This document shows, piece after piece, positions 1-5,707 of a stretch of DNA of 6,497 nt (its first letter is position 1; each line of letters opens with the position of its first letter). Under the pieces are notes generated by a model. That model was not told the origin of the DNA and ran no database searches. It worked only from the letters and a program-made list of their open reading frames with translations. Both the position numbers and the translations under genes were made by a program. The DNA lies in the NCBI GenBank assembly GCA_002771395.1, contig PCSS01000131.1, forward strand, positions 1 to 6,497. Direction: 5' to 3'. The stretch is from Bacteroidetes bacterium CG23_combo_of_CG06-09_8_20_14_all_32_9. Lineage in GTDB: Bacteria > Bacteroidota > Bacteroidia > Bacteroidales > GWA2-32-17.

Positions 1-12
1 AGATTCTAAATA

Positions 13-29
13 GGGTAAACAATTTACCC
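13..29. repeat. Perfect 7-bp hairpin GGGTAAA-CAA-TTTACCC
   Basis: Bases 13-19 (GGGTAAA) are exactly complementary to 23-29 (TTTACCC) with a 3-base loop. The hairpin uses half of the repeat motif found at 96-115 and 136-155, so it looks like two motif copies head to head. No T-tract follows, so it does not look like a factor-independent terminator. Whether it belongs to the aldolase leader or to an upstream gene outside the window is unknown. Confidence 0.5.
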
Positions 30-160
30 CCGTAGGATAATCCCATTTCACCCCGTTAGATAATCTTATTAAACAAAGTTTAAAAAAAAAAGAATATATC
101 TAACGGGGTAAACAACGGAGTGAAAATAAAAACAAATATCCAACGGGGTAAACAATTTAT
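13..160. repeat. Cluster of degenerate AACGGGGTRAA repeats in both orientations
   Basis: The leader upstream of the aldolase is built from one recurring motif. Forward copies lie at 96-115 (ATATCTAACGGGGTAAACAA) and 136-155 (ATATCCAACGGGGTAAACAA), 40 bases apart with 19 of 20 matching, and a weaker one at 114-125 (AACGGAGTGAAA). Inverted copies lie at 46-61 (reverse complement ATCTAACGGGGTGAAA) and about 24-40. A further partial forward copy, GGGTAAACAATTTA, occurs at 13-26 and again at 146-159. The inverted copy at 50-61 can pair perfectly with 98-109 over 12 bp. I do not recognise the family. It could be a regulator-binding array, the degraded end of a mobile element, or a genome-wide intergenic repeat. 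Confidence 0.65.
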
Positions 161-212
161 CGGCATTTTTTAGTTATTTCTGCTACTATTTTTTTTTGTT
201 GATAATATTCTT

Positions 213-220
213 TATTTTTG
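213..220 (+). promoter_or_regulatory. Candidate Bacteroidota -7 box for the aldolase gene
   Basis: TATTTTTG matches the TAnnTTTG consensus of the Bacteroidota primary sigma factor and ends 25 bases before the ATG at 246. Three other genes to the right have the same box 18-23 bases before their starts, which supports the reading. No TTG element lies at the usual 17-23 base distance upstream; the nearest (196-198) is too close. The flanking DNA is very T-rich, so chance matches are possible. Confidence 0.4.
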
Positions 221-245
221 CTCAACTCTAAAATCAATTTTAATT

Positions 246-1325
246 ATGTCAGAAAAAATTTTTGATAAAGTAAAACCAGGCGTTGCCTGGGGAAACAGTT
301 TGAAAGAAATTTTCAGAATTGCTAAAGCCAATGGTTTTGCAATTCCGGCTGTTAATGTTACCGGTTCCGATACGGTGAATGCCGCTATGGAAGCAGCAAA
401 AGTTGTTAATTCGCCCGTAATAATTCAATTTTCTAATGGCGGAGCACAATTTTTTGCCGGAAAAGGTCTGCCTAACGAAAAGCAGGAGGCTTCAATAACA
501 GGTGCTATTTCGGGAGCATTGCACATTCATAATATTGCCGAAATGTATGCGGTTCCGGTAGTAATTCATACCGACCATGCAGCAAAAAAATTACTTCCGT
601 GGATTGACGGCTTACTAAATGTTGGCGAAAAATATTTTGCCCAACATGGTAAACCGCTTTTTAGTTCGCACATGCTTGATTTAAGCGAAGAACCACTCAA
701 CGAAAACATAGAAATATGTAAAAAATATCTTAAACGGATGTCTAAAATAGGAATGTTATTGGAAATTGAGCTCGGTGTTACTGGCGGCGAAGAAGATGGT
801 ATTGATAATACAACTGTTAATAATTCAAGACTTTATACTCAACCTCAGGATGTCGCTTATGCTTTTGATGAACTTCGTAAAATAAGCGATAATTTTACAA
901 TAGCAGCATCGTTTGGCAATGTTCATGGAGTTTATAAACCCGGAAATGTAAAGCTTCAACCGGTAATTTTAAAAAATTCGCAGAATTATATCAAAGAAAA
1001 ATTTAATACCGTTGATAAACCTGTGAACTTTGTTTTTCATGGTGGCTCAGGTTCAGCACGCGAAGAAATTCGCGAAGCTATTAGTTACGGAGTAGTAAAA
1101 ATGAATATTGATACCGATACGCAATGGGCTTTCTGGAGCGGTGTTCACGGATATTACAGTAAAAAATCGGCTTATTTACAGGGACAAATCGGAAATCCCG
1201 AAGGCGACGATAAACCAAATAAAAAGTATTACGACCCCCGTGCTTGGCTCAGAGAAGGAGAAAAAGCAATAATAGAAAGACTTAAAATTGCTTTTACCGA
1301 TTTGAATGCCGAAAACAGAAATTAA
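246..1325 (+). CDS. fbaA: Class II fructose-bisphosphate aldolase
   Basis: Cytoplasmic zinc-dependent enzyme of glycolysis and gluconeogenesis that reversibly cleaves fructose 1,6-bisphosphate into dihydroxyacetone phosphate and glyceraldehyde 3-phosphate. The 359-aa product has the same length as E. coli FbaA as I recall it, and is collinear with it throughout. Visible signatures are HTDHAAKKLLPWIDGLL (108-124, catalytic Asp110 and zinc ligand His111), EIELGVTGGEEDG (173-185, Glu175), NVHGVYKPGNV (225-235, zinc ligand His227), FHGGSGS (264-270, zinc ligand His265) and NIDTDTQWA (287-295, Asn287). All expected metal and catalytic residues are present, so the enzyme should be active. The C-terminal PNKKYYDPRAWLR (324-336) is typical of the class IIA branch. 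The ATG at 246 aligns with the family N-terminus (IFDKVKPGV) and no Shine-Dalgarno sequence is seen. The gene appears monocistronic and converges on the permease operon. Confidence 0.97.
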   Translation: MSEKIFDKVKPGVAWGNSLKEIFRIAKANGFAIPAVNVTGSDTVNAAMEAAKVVNSPVIIQFSNGGAQFFAGKGLPNEKQEASITGAISGALHIHNIAEMYAVPVVIHTDHAAKKLLPWIDGLLNVGEKYFAQHGKPLFSSHMLDLSEEPLNENIEICKKYLKRMSKIGMLLEIELGVTGGEEDGIDNTTVNNSRLYTQPQDVAYAFDELRKISDNFTIAASFGNVHGVYKPGNVKLQPVILKNSQNYIKEKFNTVDKPVNFVFHGGSGSAREEIREAISYGVVKMNIDTDTQWAFWSGVHGYYSKKSAYLQGQIGNPEGDDKPNKKYYDPRAWLREGEKAIIERLKIAFTDLNAENRN

Positions 1326-1485
1326 CGAAGTCTAAAAAACATAGATTTATACTGAACATAATTTGATTTCAGGAATTTATATTATTGCAATTCAGTAGTA
1401 ATTCAATTGTTTTAGGACTTACGCAAAAATTACAATAAGACGTCATACTGAACTTGATTCAGGATTGTTTCAGCATCTGTTCCGT
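1326..1485. repeat. Convergent spacer with two ATACTGAAC...TTCAGGA repeats
   Basis: This 160-base gap between two gene 3' ends holds two related palindromic units: 1349-1374 (ATACTGAAC then TTTCAGGA) and 1445-1464 (ATACTGAAC then TTCAGGA). In each, CTGAA can pair with TTCAG. The second unit continues into GTTTCAGCAT (1467-1476), which also pairs imperfectly with ATACTGAAC, giving alternative hairpins. A similar GTCATGCTGAAC...GTTTCAGCATCT element is, from memory, a common intergenic repeat in Bacteroidota. These hairpins could end transcription from both sides, but no proper T-tract follows, so a terminator call is not supported. Confidence 0.5.
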
Positions 1486-2949
1486 TTATATGTCGTTTAC
1501 ATTTCTTGAACACTTTCTTTTTTCCCATAAATAATAAACAGGTATTCCTAACAATACTATAATCAGACCTGGCCATGTATATTCCGGTTTATAAATAAGC
1601 AAATCAATCATAATAAATGTAGCAATAATAATATAGATTGCAGGAATTACAGGATAACCGAATGCTTTATAAGGTCGTGGGACATCAGGTCGTTTTTTTC
1701 TTAAAATAAAAATACCAAATATTGTTATAGTAAAAAATAATAGGATTGCAAAAATCACATAATCAAGCAAATCACTATATTTCCCTGATAGACAAAGTAA
1801 ACATGCCCAAGTACATTGGGTTACAAGAGCTGCACCAGGGACACCTTTTTTATTTAATTGTCCAACTCCTTTAAAAAATAAACCATCATTTGCCATTGCA
1901 TAATATACTCTTGCACCAGAAAGAATAAGTCCATTATTACAGCCAAAAGTTGAAATCATAATAAGTACAGCCATAATAATTGCTCCATATTTACTAAAAA
2001 CAATGCTTATAGCGGCTGTTCCAACCCTATCGTAAGTGGCGAATTGCATACCTCTTTCAAATTCCGTTATCCCTGTTTCCGAGCCCCTTAAAGGTAGTAA
2101 CTGTAAATAAGCCAGATTCGCCAGAACATACAAAATTATTACTATTATAGTGCCAAGAACCATACTTAAAGGCAAATTTCTTTCAGGACGTTTTATCTCC
2201 TGTCCTACAAAAGTTACATCGTACCACGAATCAGAAGCGAATAACGGACCAACCATTGCACAGCCCAAAGCCGCAATCAGTACAAAACCCGTTAATGGTA
2301 TTAAACTGCCTCCTTCACCGGTTTCAACTGCTGACCAAAAAACTTCGCTGTTGAACTCTACTGCTGATAAATTTCTTGCAATAAAAATTCCAATGATAAT
2401 TAACCCGATTACAGCCAGTGTTTTAGTAACAGTAAAAATATTTTGCACATATTTTCCTGTATTAATTCCTCGCGTATTTAACCATGACAGAAAAACGATG
2501 CAAAGTATTGCTATAATATGAAGCGTATTAAATTTAATAAAGTCAAAATCAAGCCAGACATTTTTTTCTGCGACCCAAGGAATCAGAACACCTGTGAATT
2601 TAGCAAAAGCAATCGCCACAGCAGCAATTATTCCGGGTTGTATTACGAGGAAGAAAGTCCAGCCATAAAGAAAGGCGGTAAAAGGATTATATGCTTCACG
2701 CAGATACACATATTGTCCGCCTGCTTTGGGCATCATACATGCAAATTCTCCGTAAGTCAATGCAGAAAAAATGGTTAAGAGTCCTGTAATAATCCATGCA
2801 ATTAGCAACCACCCGGGCGAACCAAGCACACGCGACATATCAGCACTTACTATAAAAATCCCCGAGCCAATCATTGAGCCAACAACAATCATTGTTGAAT
2901 CAAAAAGTCCTAAACCTCTTTTAAATAAGTGTTTACCATTTGTTTCCAT
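1486..2949 (-). CDS. APC-superfamily amino acid permease, LAT-like
   Basis: Predicted inner-membrane amino acid transporter of 487 aa with about 12 hydrophobic segments (roughly 16-36, 45-66, 91-118, 142-158, 170-191, 222-245, 261-284, 318-345, 373-388, 393-415, 431-452, 457-475). Segment 1 carries VVGSMIGSGIFIV (22-34), the unwound glycine-rich stretch that binds the substrate amino and carboxyl groups in APC transporters. GEFACMMPKAGGQYVYL (67-83), the cytoplasmic loop EIKRPERNLP (251-260) and LRKKRPDVPRPYKAFGYPVIP near 416-436 point to the L-type/SLC7-like branch, which includes exchangers and proton symporters. Substrate cannot be read from the sequence. The ATG at 2949 gives a typical short N-terminus; no Shine-Dalgarno sequence is visible. 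It lies 18 bases after the other permease and is very likely co-transcribed with it. Confidence 0.9.
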   Translation of the reverse strand: METNGKHLFKRGLGLFDSTMIVVGSMIGSGIFIVSADMSRVLGSPGWLLIAWIITGLLTIFSALTYGEFACMMPKAGGQYVYLREAYNPFTAFLYGWTFFLVIQPGIIAAVAIAFAKFTGVLIPWVAEKNVWLDFDFIKFNTLHIIAILCIVFLSWLNTRGINTGKYVQNIFTVTKTLAVIGLIIIGIFIARNLSAVEFNSEVFWSAVETGEGGSLIPLTGFVLIAALGCAMVGPLFASDSWYDVTFVGQEIKRPERNLPLSMVLGTIIVIILYVLANLAYLQLLPLRGSETGITEFERGMQFATYDRVGTAAISIVFSKYGAIIMAVLIMISTFGCNNGLILSGARVYYAMANDGLFFKGVGQLNKKGVPGAALVTQCTWACLLCLSGKYSDLLDYVIFAILLFFTITIFGIFILRKKRPDVPRPYKAFGYPVIPAIYIIIATFIMIDLLIYKPEYTWPGLIIVLLGIPVYYLWEKRKCSRNVNDI

Positions 2950-2967
2950 AATGTTAAAATTAAATGT

Positions 2968-4602
2968 TTATAGTTCACCCTTTGTTTTAGTTAGCTTCCC
3001 CACAATCCACATAACAAGCCCTGCACCAATTAAAACCCCGCAATAGAGCAACGATTTACCCGGGTCAAGATTAACCTCCTGCCATGTCTTTATTGAAGTT
3101 ATATCAAATACAGTAAGAACAGCAAGAATAGCGAATAAAAAGCCATTCATAAATATCAGGAATCCAAAGAACTCTAAAATACTTTTTAAAGAAAATGGCT
3201 TAAGCGGTTTCCCTAATCTGCTATGTGTTCTACTATAAAAATAGTAAATTAAAAATCCTATATCAAGCCAAACTAAAAACCTAAACCATGTTAAAACCGG
3301 TAAATTGTATATTAAATAAAGCGCTGATAATACGCCCAATGGTGCGATAATATAAAACAATGGCGTTTTAAATGGTCTGTGTCTGTTTGGTTCAACTATC
3401 CGTAAAATTATAACACTTGCAGAAACAATTGCAAAAGCAAACAATGTCCCGATATTACAGAGTTCTGCCGCAGTTCCAATAGGGACCAACAAAGCAATAG
3501 CCCCAACTGTAACACCCGTAATAATCGTAGTAATATAAGGTGTTTGAAATCTCGGATGTACTCTTGATATTTTTTGTGGAAGAAGCCCATCACGGCTCAT
3601 TGCAAAGAAGATGCGCGGTTGCCCCATAAGCATTACAAGCAAAGTAGTTGTGAGAGCGGCTATTGCTCCAATAGAAATTATACCCGAAGCCCAGTCCTGT
3701 TTTATTATTCGTAAAGCAAAAGCAATAGGTGCACTCAAATAATTTTGGTTTTGTGAATATTCTGTAACTGGAAGTATTCCTGTTAAAACACCGGCAACGG
3801 CGACATAAAGAATTGTACATATAATAAGTGAAGCAATAATCCCAATAGGTAAGTCCCTTTGTGGCTTTCGGGCTTCTTCGGCAGTAGTAGAGACAGCATC
3901 AAAGCCAATATATGCAAAAAATACTATTGCCGCTCCTGTCATTATCCCATGCCAACCAAAAGGAATAAAAGGGGACCAGTTATCGGGCCTCACCCAGAAA
4001 ATTCCAAGGAAAACGAAAAGTATTATTACTGCTAATACTATCCACACCATAATATTATTGACTTTTGCACTCTCTTTGATACCGATTACTAAAATTATAG
4101 TTATAATAGTAACGATGATTGCTGCAGGAATGTTTACTCCATTAGGTAAAGGACTACATGCCCAGGTTGGAATATGTATTCCAATTCCATGTAACAGGTC
4201 CACAAAATATCCCGACCAGCCGATAGAAACGGCAATAGAGCCAACAGCATATTCAAGTATTAAATCCCATCCGATAATCCATGCTAATAATTGACCTAAT
4301 GTTGCATACGCATAAGTATAGGCGCTTCCTGCAACAGGTATCATAGAAGCAAATTCTGCATAACATAAAGCGGCGAAGGCACATGCCAAGCCAGAAACAA
4401 CAAAAGAAAGAACTACTGCAGGTCCGGAGTGTATTGATGCCGCAACACCCGTTAAAACAAATATTCCTGCTCCAATAATCGCTCCTATCCCAAGAAATGT
4501 CAAATCAAAAGCGCTAAGTGCTCTTTTTAGCTTATGTTCCTTTTCTTCTGATTGTGCAATTATTGAGTCTATGCTCTTTTTTGTAAATAAACTATTACTC
4601 AT
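2968..4602 (-). CDS. APC-superfamily amino acid permease, CAT/YfnA-like
   Basis: Predicted inner-membrane amino acid transporter of 544 aa, first gene of a two-permease operon. The N-terminus (KKSIDSIIAQSEEKEHKLKRAL, about 8-29) is the charged cytoplasmic lead typical of the cationic amino acid transporter branch (TC 2.A.3.3). Segment 1 has GIGAIIGAGIFVLTG (38-52), the substrate-binding glycine motif. YAEFASMIPVAGSAYTYAYA (81-100), FAYIGFDAVSTTAEEARKP (229-247) and GQPRIFFAMSRDGLLP (327-342) are further family signatures. Two extra hydrophobic segments at the C-terminus (about 475-498 and 515-535) bring the likely total to 14, as in CAT proteins, against 12 in the neighbour. Family members move a range of amino acids, usually with protons, so the substrate is undetermined. 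The start at 4602 is the only one that keeps the full family N-terminus. Confidence 0.92.
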   Translation of the reverse strand: MSNSLFTKKSIDSIIAQSEEKEHKLKRALSAFDLTFLGIGAIIGAGIFVLTGVAASIHSGPAVVLSFVVSGLACAFAALCYAEFASMIPVAGSAYTYAYATLGQLLAWIIGWDLILEYAVGSIAVSIGWSGYFVDLLHGIGIHIPTWACSPLPNGVNIPAAIIVTIITIILVIGIKESAKVNNIMVWIVLAVIILFVFLGIFWVRPDNWSPFIPFGWHGIMTGAAIVFFAYIGFDAVSTTAEEARKPQRDLPIGIIASLIICTILYVAVAGVLTGILPVTEYSQNQNYLSAPIAFALRIIKQDWASGIISIGAIAALTTTLLVMLMGQPRIFFAMSRDGLLPQKISRVHPRFQTPYITTIITGVTVGAIALLVPIGTAAELCNIGTLFAFAIVSASVIILRIVEPNRHRPFKTPLFYIIAPLGVLSALYLIYNLPVLTWFRFLVWLDIGFLIYYFYSRTHSRLGKPLKPFSLKSILEFFGFLIFMNGFLFAILAVLTVFDITSIKTWQEVNLDPGKSLLYCGVLIGAGLVMWIVGKLTKTKGEL

Positions 4603-4661
4603 CTTTTAAATAATTATGTTTCATTTTAATCCGTTATAAAAACGGTTTTTTTTTTAATTAG

Positions 4662-4669
4662 CAAAAGTA
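4662..4669 (-). promoter_or_regulatory. Candidate -7 box for the permease operon
   Basis: Read on the - strand this is TACTTTTG, a full TAnnTTTG match, 59 bases before the operon start at 4602. No TTG lies at the expected upstream spacing. That upstream position falls in the terminal repeat of the MITE-like element beginning at 4680, so an insertion there may have replaced the original upstream promoter half. Confidence 0.4.
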
Positions 4670-4679
4670 ATAAAATAAT

Positions 4680-4901
4680 TAATTAGTGTTTGTCTGTAAA
4701 GTCGAAAAAAAATCGCAAATTTATGTCATATTTTTAATTCTGAACTTATGAAGATAAGGTATATGGTATAAGGGTTTAGCCATCATTGTAACTTTCCGAA
4801 AGTTTGCAAAGGCCATGACGCCGTTAACTTTCGGAAAGTTCCTTATACCACCTATACCTTAATAAATTAAAAATGCTGATATTACGGACAAACTCTAATT
4901 A
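4680..4901. mobile_element. MITE-like non-coding element with terminal inverted repeats
   Basis: The left end (4680-4699, TAATTAGTGTTTGTCTGTAA) matches the reverse complement of the right end (4882-4901, TAATTAGAGTTTGTCCGTAA) at 18 of 20 bases. The outermost TAATTA on each side could be a target-site duplication, leaving 14-bp terminal repeats and a 210-base body; because TAATTA is itself a palindrome, this split is uncertain. Further inverted pairs are nested inside: TTTTTAATT (4731-4739) with 4865-4873, TAAGGTATA/TGGTATAAGG (4755-4773) with 4841-4861, and two 15-base palindromes at 4790-4804 and 4826-4840. No reading frame of useful length lies inside, so any movement would need a transposase supplied elsewhere. 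The whole could fold into one long interrupted hairpin. The family is not recognised. Confidence 0.7.
4755..4861. repeat. Nested inverted repeat with two paired 15-base palindromes
   Basis: The outer arms are 4755-4773 and 4841-4861; the right arm matches the left perfectly apart from a 2-base bulge. Inside sit AACTTTCCGAAAGTT (4790-4804) and AACTTTCGGAAAGTT (4826-4840). Each is a palindrome except for its central base, and each is the exact reverse complement of the other. Two folds are therefore possible: two small hairpins, or one long stem closing over the 21-base segment 4805-4825. The second palindrome abuts the right outer arm directly, while 16 bases (4774-4789) separate the first from the left arm, so the structure is asymmetric on that side. 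A protein-binding or transposition role is conjecture. Confidence 0.7.
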
Positions 4902-4919
4902 GTATTTTCCCGTAATGCG

Positions 4920-4954
4920 AAACTATGGCACGGTTTTAAACCGTGCCATAGTTT
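4920..4954. repeat. Perfect 17-bp inverted repeat, REP-like
   Basis: Bases 4920-4936 (AAACTATGGCACGGTTT) are exactly complementary to 4938-4954 with a single central T, so an RNA or single strand would fold into a strong hairpin with a small loop. No T-run follows on either strand and no gene ends next to it, so a classical terminator is unlikely. Length and GC-richer core recall REP/RAYT-type palindromes, but no partner REP or transposase is in view. Confidence 0.75.
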
Positions 4955-4992
4955 GTTAAGTTACTAATTATTAATGTTCTACATATTACCCA

Positions 4993-5045
4993 TAGTGCGA
5001 AATGTCTTTCCACCAGTGCGTTAAGTCTTTCCACTAGTGCGTTAG
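4993..5045 (+). repeat. 21-bp tandem repeat, about 2.5 copies
   Basis: Copy 1 (4993-5013) is TAGTGCGAAATGTCTTTCCAC, given here as TAGTGCG + AAAT + GTCTTTCCAC; copy 2 (5014-5034) is CAGTGCG + TTAA + GTCTTTCCAC; a partial copy 3 (5035-5045) is TAGTGCGTTAG. The last copy runs straight into the GTTAGCGGTG cassette boundary at 5041. A related stretch, CCCGTAATGCGAAA at 4909-4922, matches CCCATAGTGCGAAA at 4989-5002 at 12 of 14 positions, so the unit may have a wider history in this spacer. Confidence 0.65.
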
Positions 5046-5050
5046 CGGTG
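5041..5050 (+). other. Putative left cassette boundary GTTAGCGGTG
   Basis: This 10-mer is repeated perfectly in inverted orientation at 5708-5717 (CACCGCTAAC). The similarity continues inward at lower identity, 16 of 19 bases if extended to 5059. It starts with GTTA, the kind of core at which integron cassettes are joined. The two copies bracket exactly the DUF6934-like gene remnant and its small partner. No complete attC-like fold could be found to the left, so calling it a recombination site is inference. Confidence 0.4.
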
Positions 5051-5094
5051 ATGCTATGACGACAGTGCTAATTCTAAAGTGACGAATAAAAAGT

Positions 5095-5102
5095 TACTTT
5101 TG
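5095..5102 (+). promoter_or_regulatory. Candidate -7 box for the DUF6934-like gene
   Basis: TACTTTTG is a full TAnnTTTG match ending 23 bases before the ATG at 5126. It overlaps TTTGACGACAAA (5099-5110), nearly identical to TTTGACGAACAAA (5873-5885) before the methyltransferase gene. No upstream TTG at proper spacing is seen. Confidence 0.5.
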
Positions 5103-5125
5103 ACGACAAATTTAACGACAGCAAA

Positions 5126-5477
5126 ATGTATTTACAAAATTACCCATTATCATCGGAAGAAGACTTAACAACATTTGAATTTGTAAGTGAAGGACCGAAA
5201 GGATTGATCCGGAAAATTGTTCAGTTTACACCGACAAACTTGAAAGGATTATATATTCTTGCATTTGGTGATAAAGATGCTGAAACAGGACATATTGATG
5301 ATTTAGCGATAACAAATAATAATGATACTGAAAAAGTTTTAGCAACTGTAGTGGCTACAGTTTACGCCTTTACAGACAATTACTCCAATGCATGGATTTA
5401 TGCTACTGGTAGTACCAAAGCAAGAATACGACTATACAGAATATACCGGATTTTTGGTAAAAAGAAAAAAATCGTAA
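5126..5477 (+). pseudogene. DUF6934-like protein gene, broken by internal deletion and frameshift
   Basis: The first 105 residues read like a small Bacteroidota protein family I know as DUF6934: start MYLQNYPL, FEFVSEGPKGLI (17-28), FGDKDAETGHIDDL (47-60), NNNDTEKVLATVVATVYAF (64-82) and YATGSTKARIRLYR (92-105). After that the frame gives a lysine-rich tail unlike the family. The +1 frame from 5412 instead reads KQEYDYTEYTGFLVKRKKS and stops at 5475-5477, which is the expected family C-terminus. An intact member is about 150 aa from memory, so roughly 30 residues appear lost, with a frame change at the junction near 5420-5440. An automated caller would join this frame to the next gene as one 191-codon reading frame. 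The function of the family is unknown. A sequencing error alone would not explain the missing segment. Confidence 0.65.
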
Positions 5478-5483
5478 AAAAGA

Positions 5484-5512
5484 TTTGGAAGATAATAAAA
5501 TATGTATTTTTG
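5484..5512 (+). promoter_or_regulatory. Promoter for the 56-aa gene
   Basis: TTTG at 5484-5487 and TATTTTTG at 5505-5512 are separated by 17 bases, matching both halves of the Bacteroidota promoter. The box ends 18 bases before the ATG at 5531. It lies just downstream of the true stop of the DUF6934-like remnant (5477), which supports an independent small gene. Confidence 0.55.
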
Positions 5513-5530
5513 CACTTTAATTCATTCAAT

Positions 5531-5701
5531 ATGAAACGGACTAATGTAATCAAAGAAATAGAAAAGCGGAAAGTTCCGATTGTACGGATTGACAAGTCCT
5601 TGAACAAGTACAAGAACATAGTTTTATTTCCTGACAAACTGGAAAAGGCAAACGAAATGTTACGGACAGTAGGATTGCCAAAACAATGGATAAAACAATG
5701 A
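5531..5701 (+). CDS. Small conserved-looking protein, 56 aa, partner of the DUF6934-like gene
   Basis: The product (MKRTNVIKEIEKRKVPIV... ending LPKQWIKQ) is basic and highly charged, with no membrane segment or signal peptide. A distinctive core is RIDKSLNKYKNIVLFPDKL (19-37), followed by KANEMLRTVGLPKQW (39-53). Its ATG is in the same frame as the start of the broken upstream gene, so the two appear as one long reading frame. I call it separately because a two-part promoter sits directly in front, the natural stop of the upstream family is 54 bases earlier in another frame, and the two parts have unrelated character. I recall similar short proteins next to DUF6934 genes, but no function is known to me. 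A toxin-antitoxin-like pairing would be speculation. Confidence 0.6.
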   Translation: MKRTNVIKEIEKRKVPIVRIDKSLNKYKNIVLFPDKLEKANEMLRTVGLPKQWIKQ

Positions 5702-5707
5702 CAGCAC

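Noticed and set aside
96..155. Possible CRISPR-like direct repeats with 40-base period
   Set aside because: Only two good direct copies exist, other copies are inverted, and there are no regular spacers.
2150..3046. Three + strand reading frames opposite the permease genes
   Set aside because: They are antisense to strongly supported membrane protein genes, and their translations show no family features.
4631..4655. CCGTT-ATAAA-AACGG hairpin followed by ten T residues on the + strand, like a terminator
   Set aside because: The stem is only 5 bp and no + strand gene ends before it; it lies in the leader of the - strand permease operon. The T-run is likely incidental, though a stop for antisense transcription cannot be excluded.
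5398..5637. 79-codon - strand frame opposite the cassette genes
   Set aside because: It is antisense to the better supported DUF6934-like remnant and 56-aa gene and has no recognisable motif.
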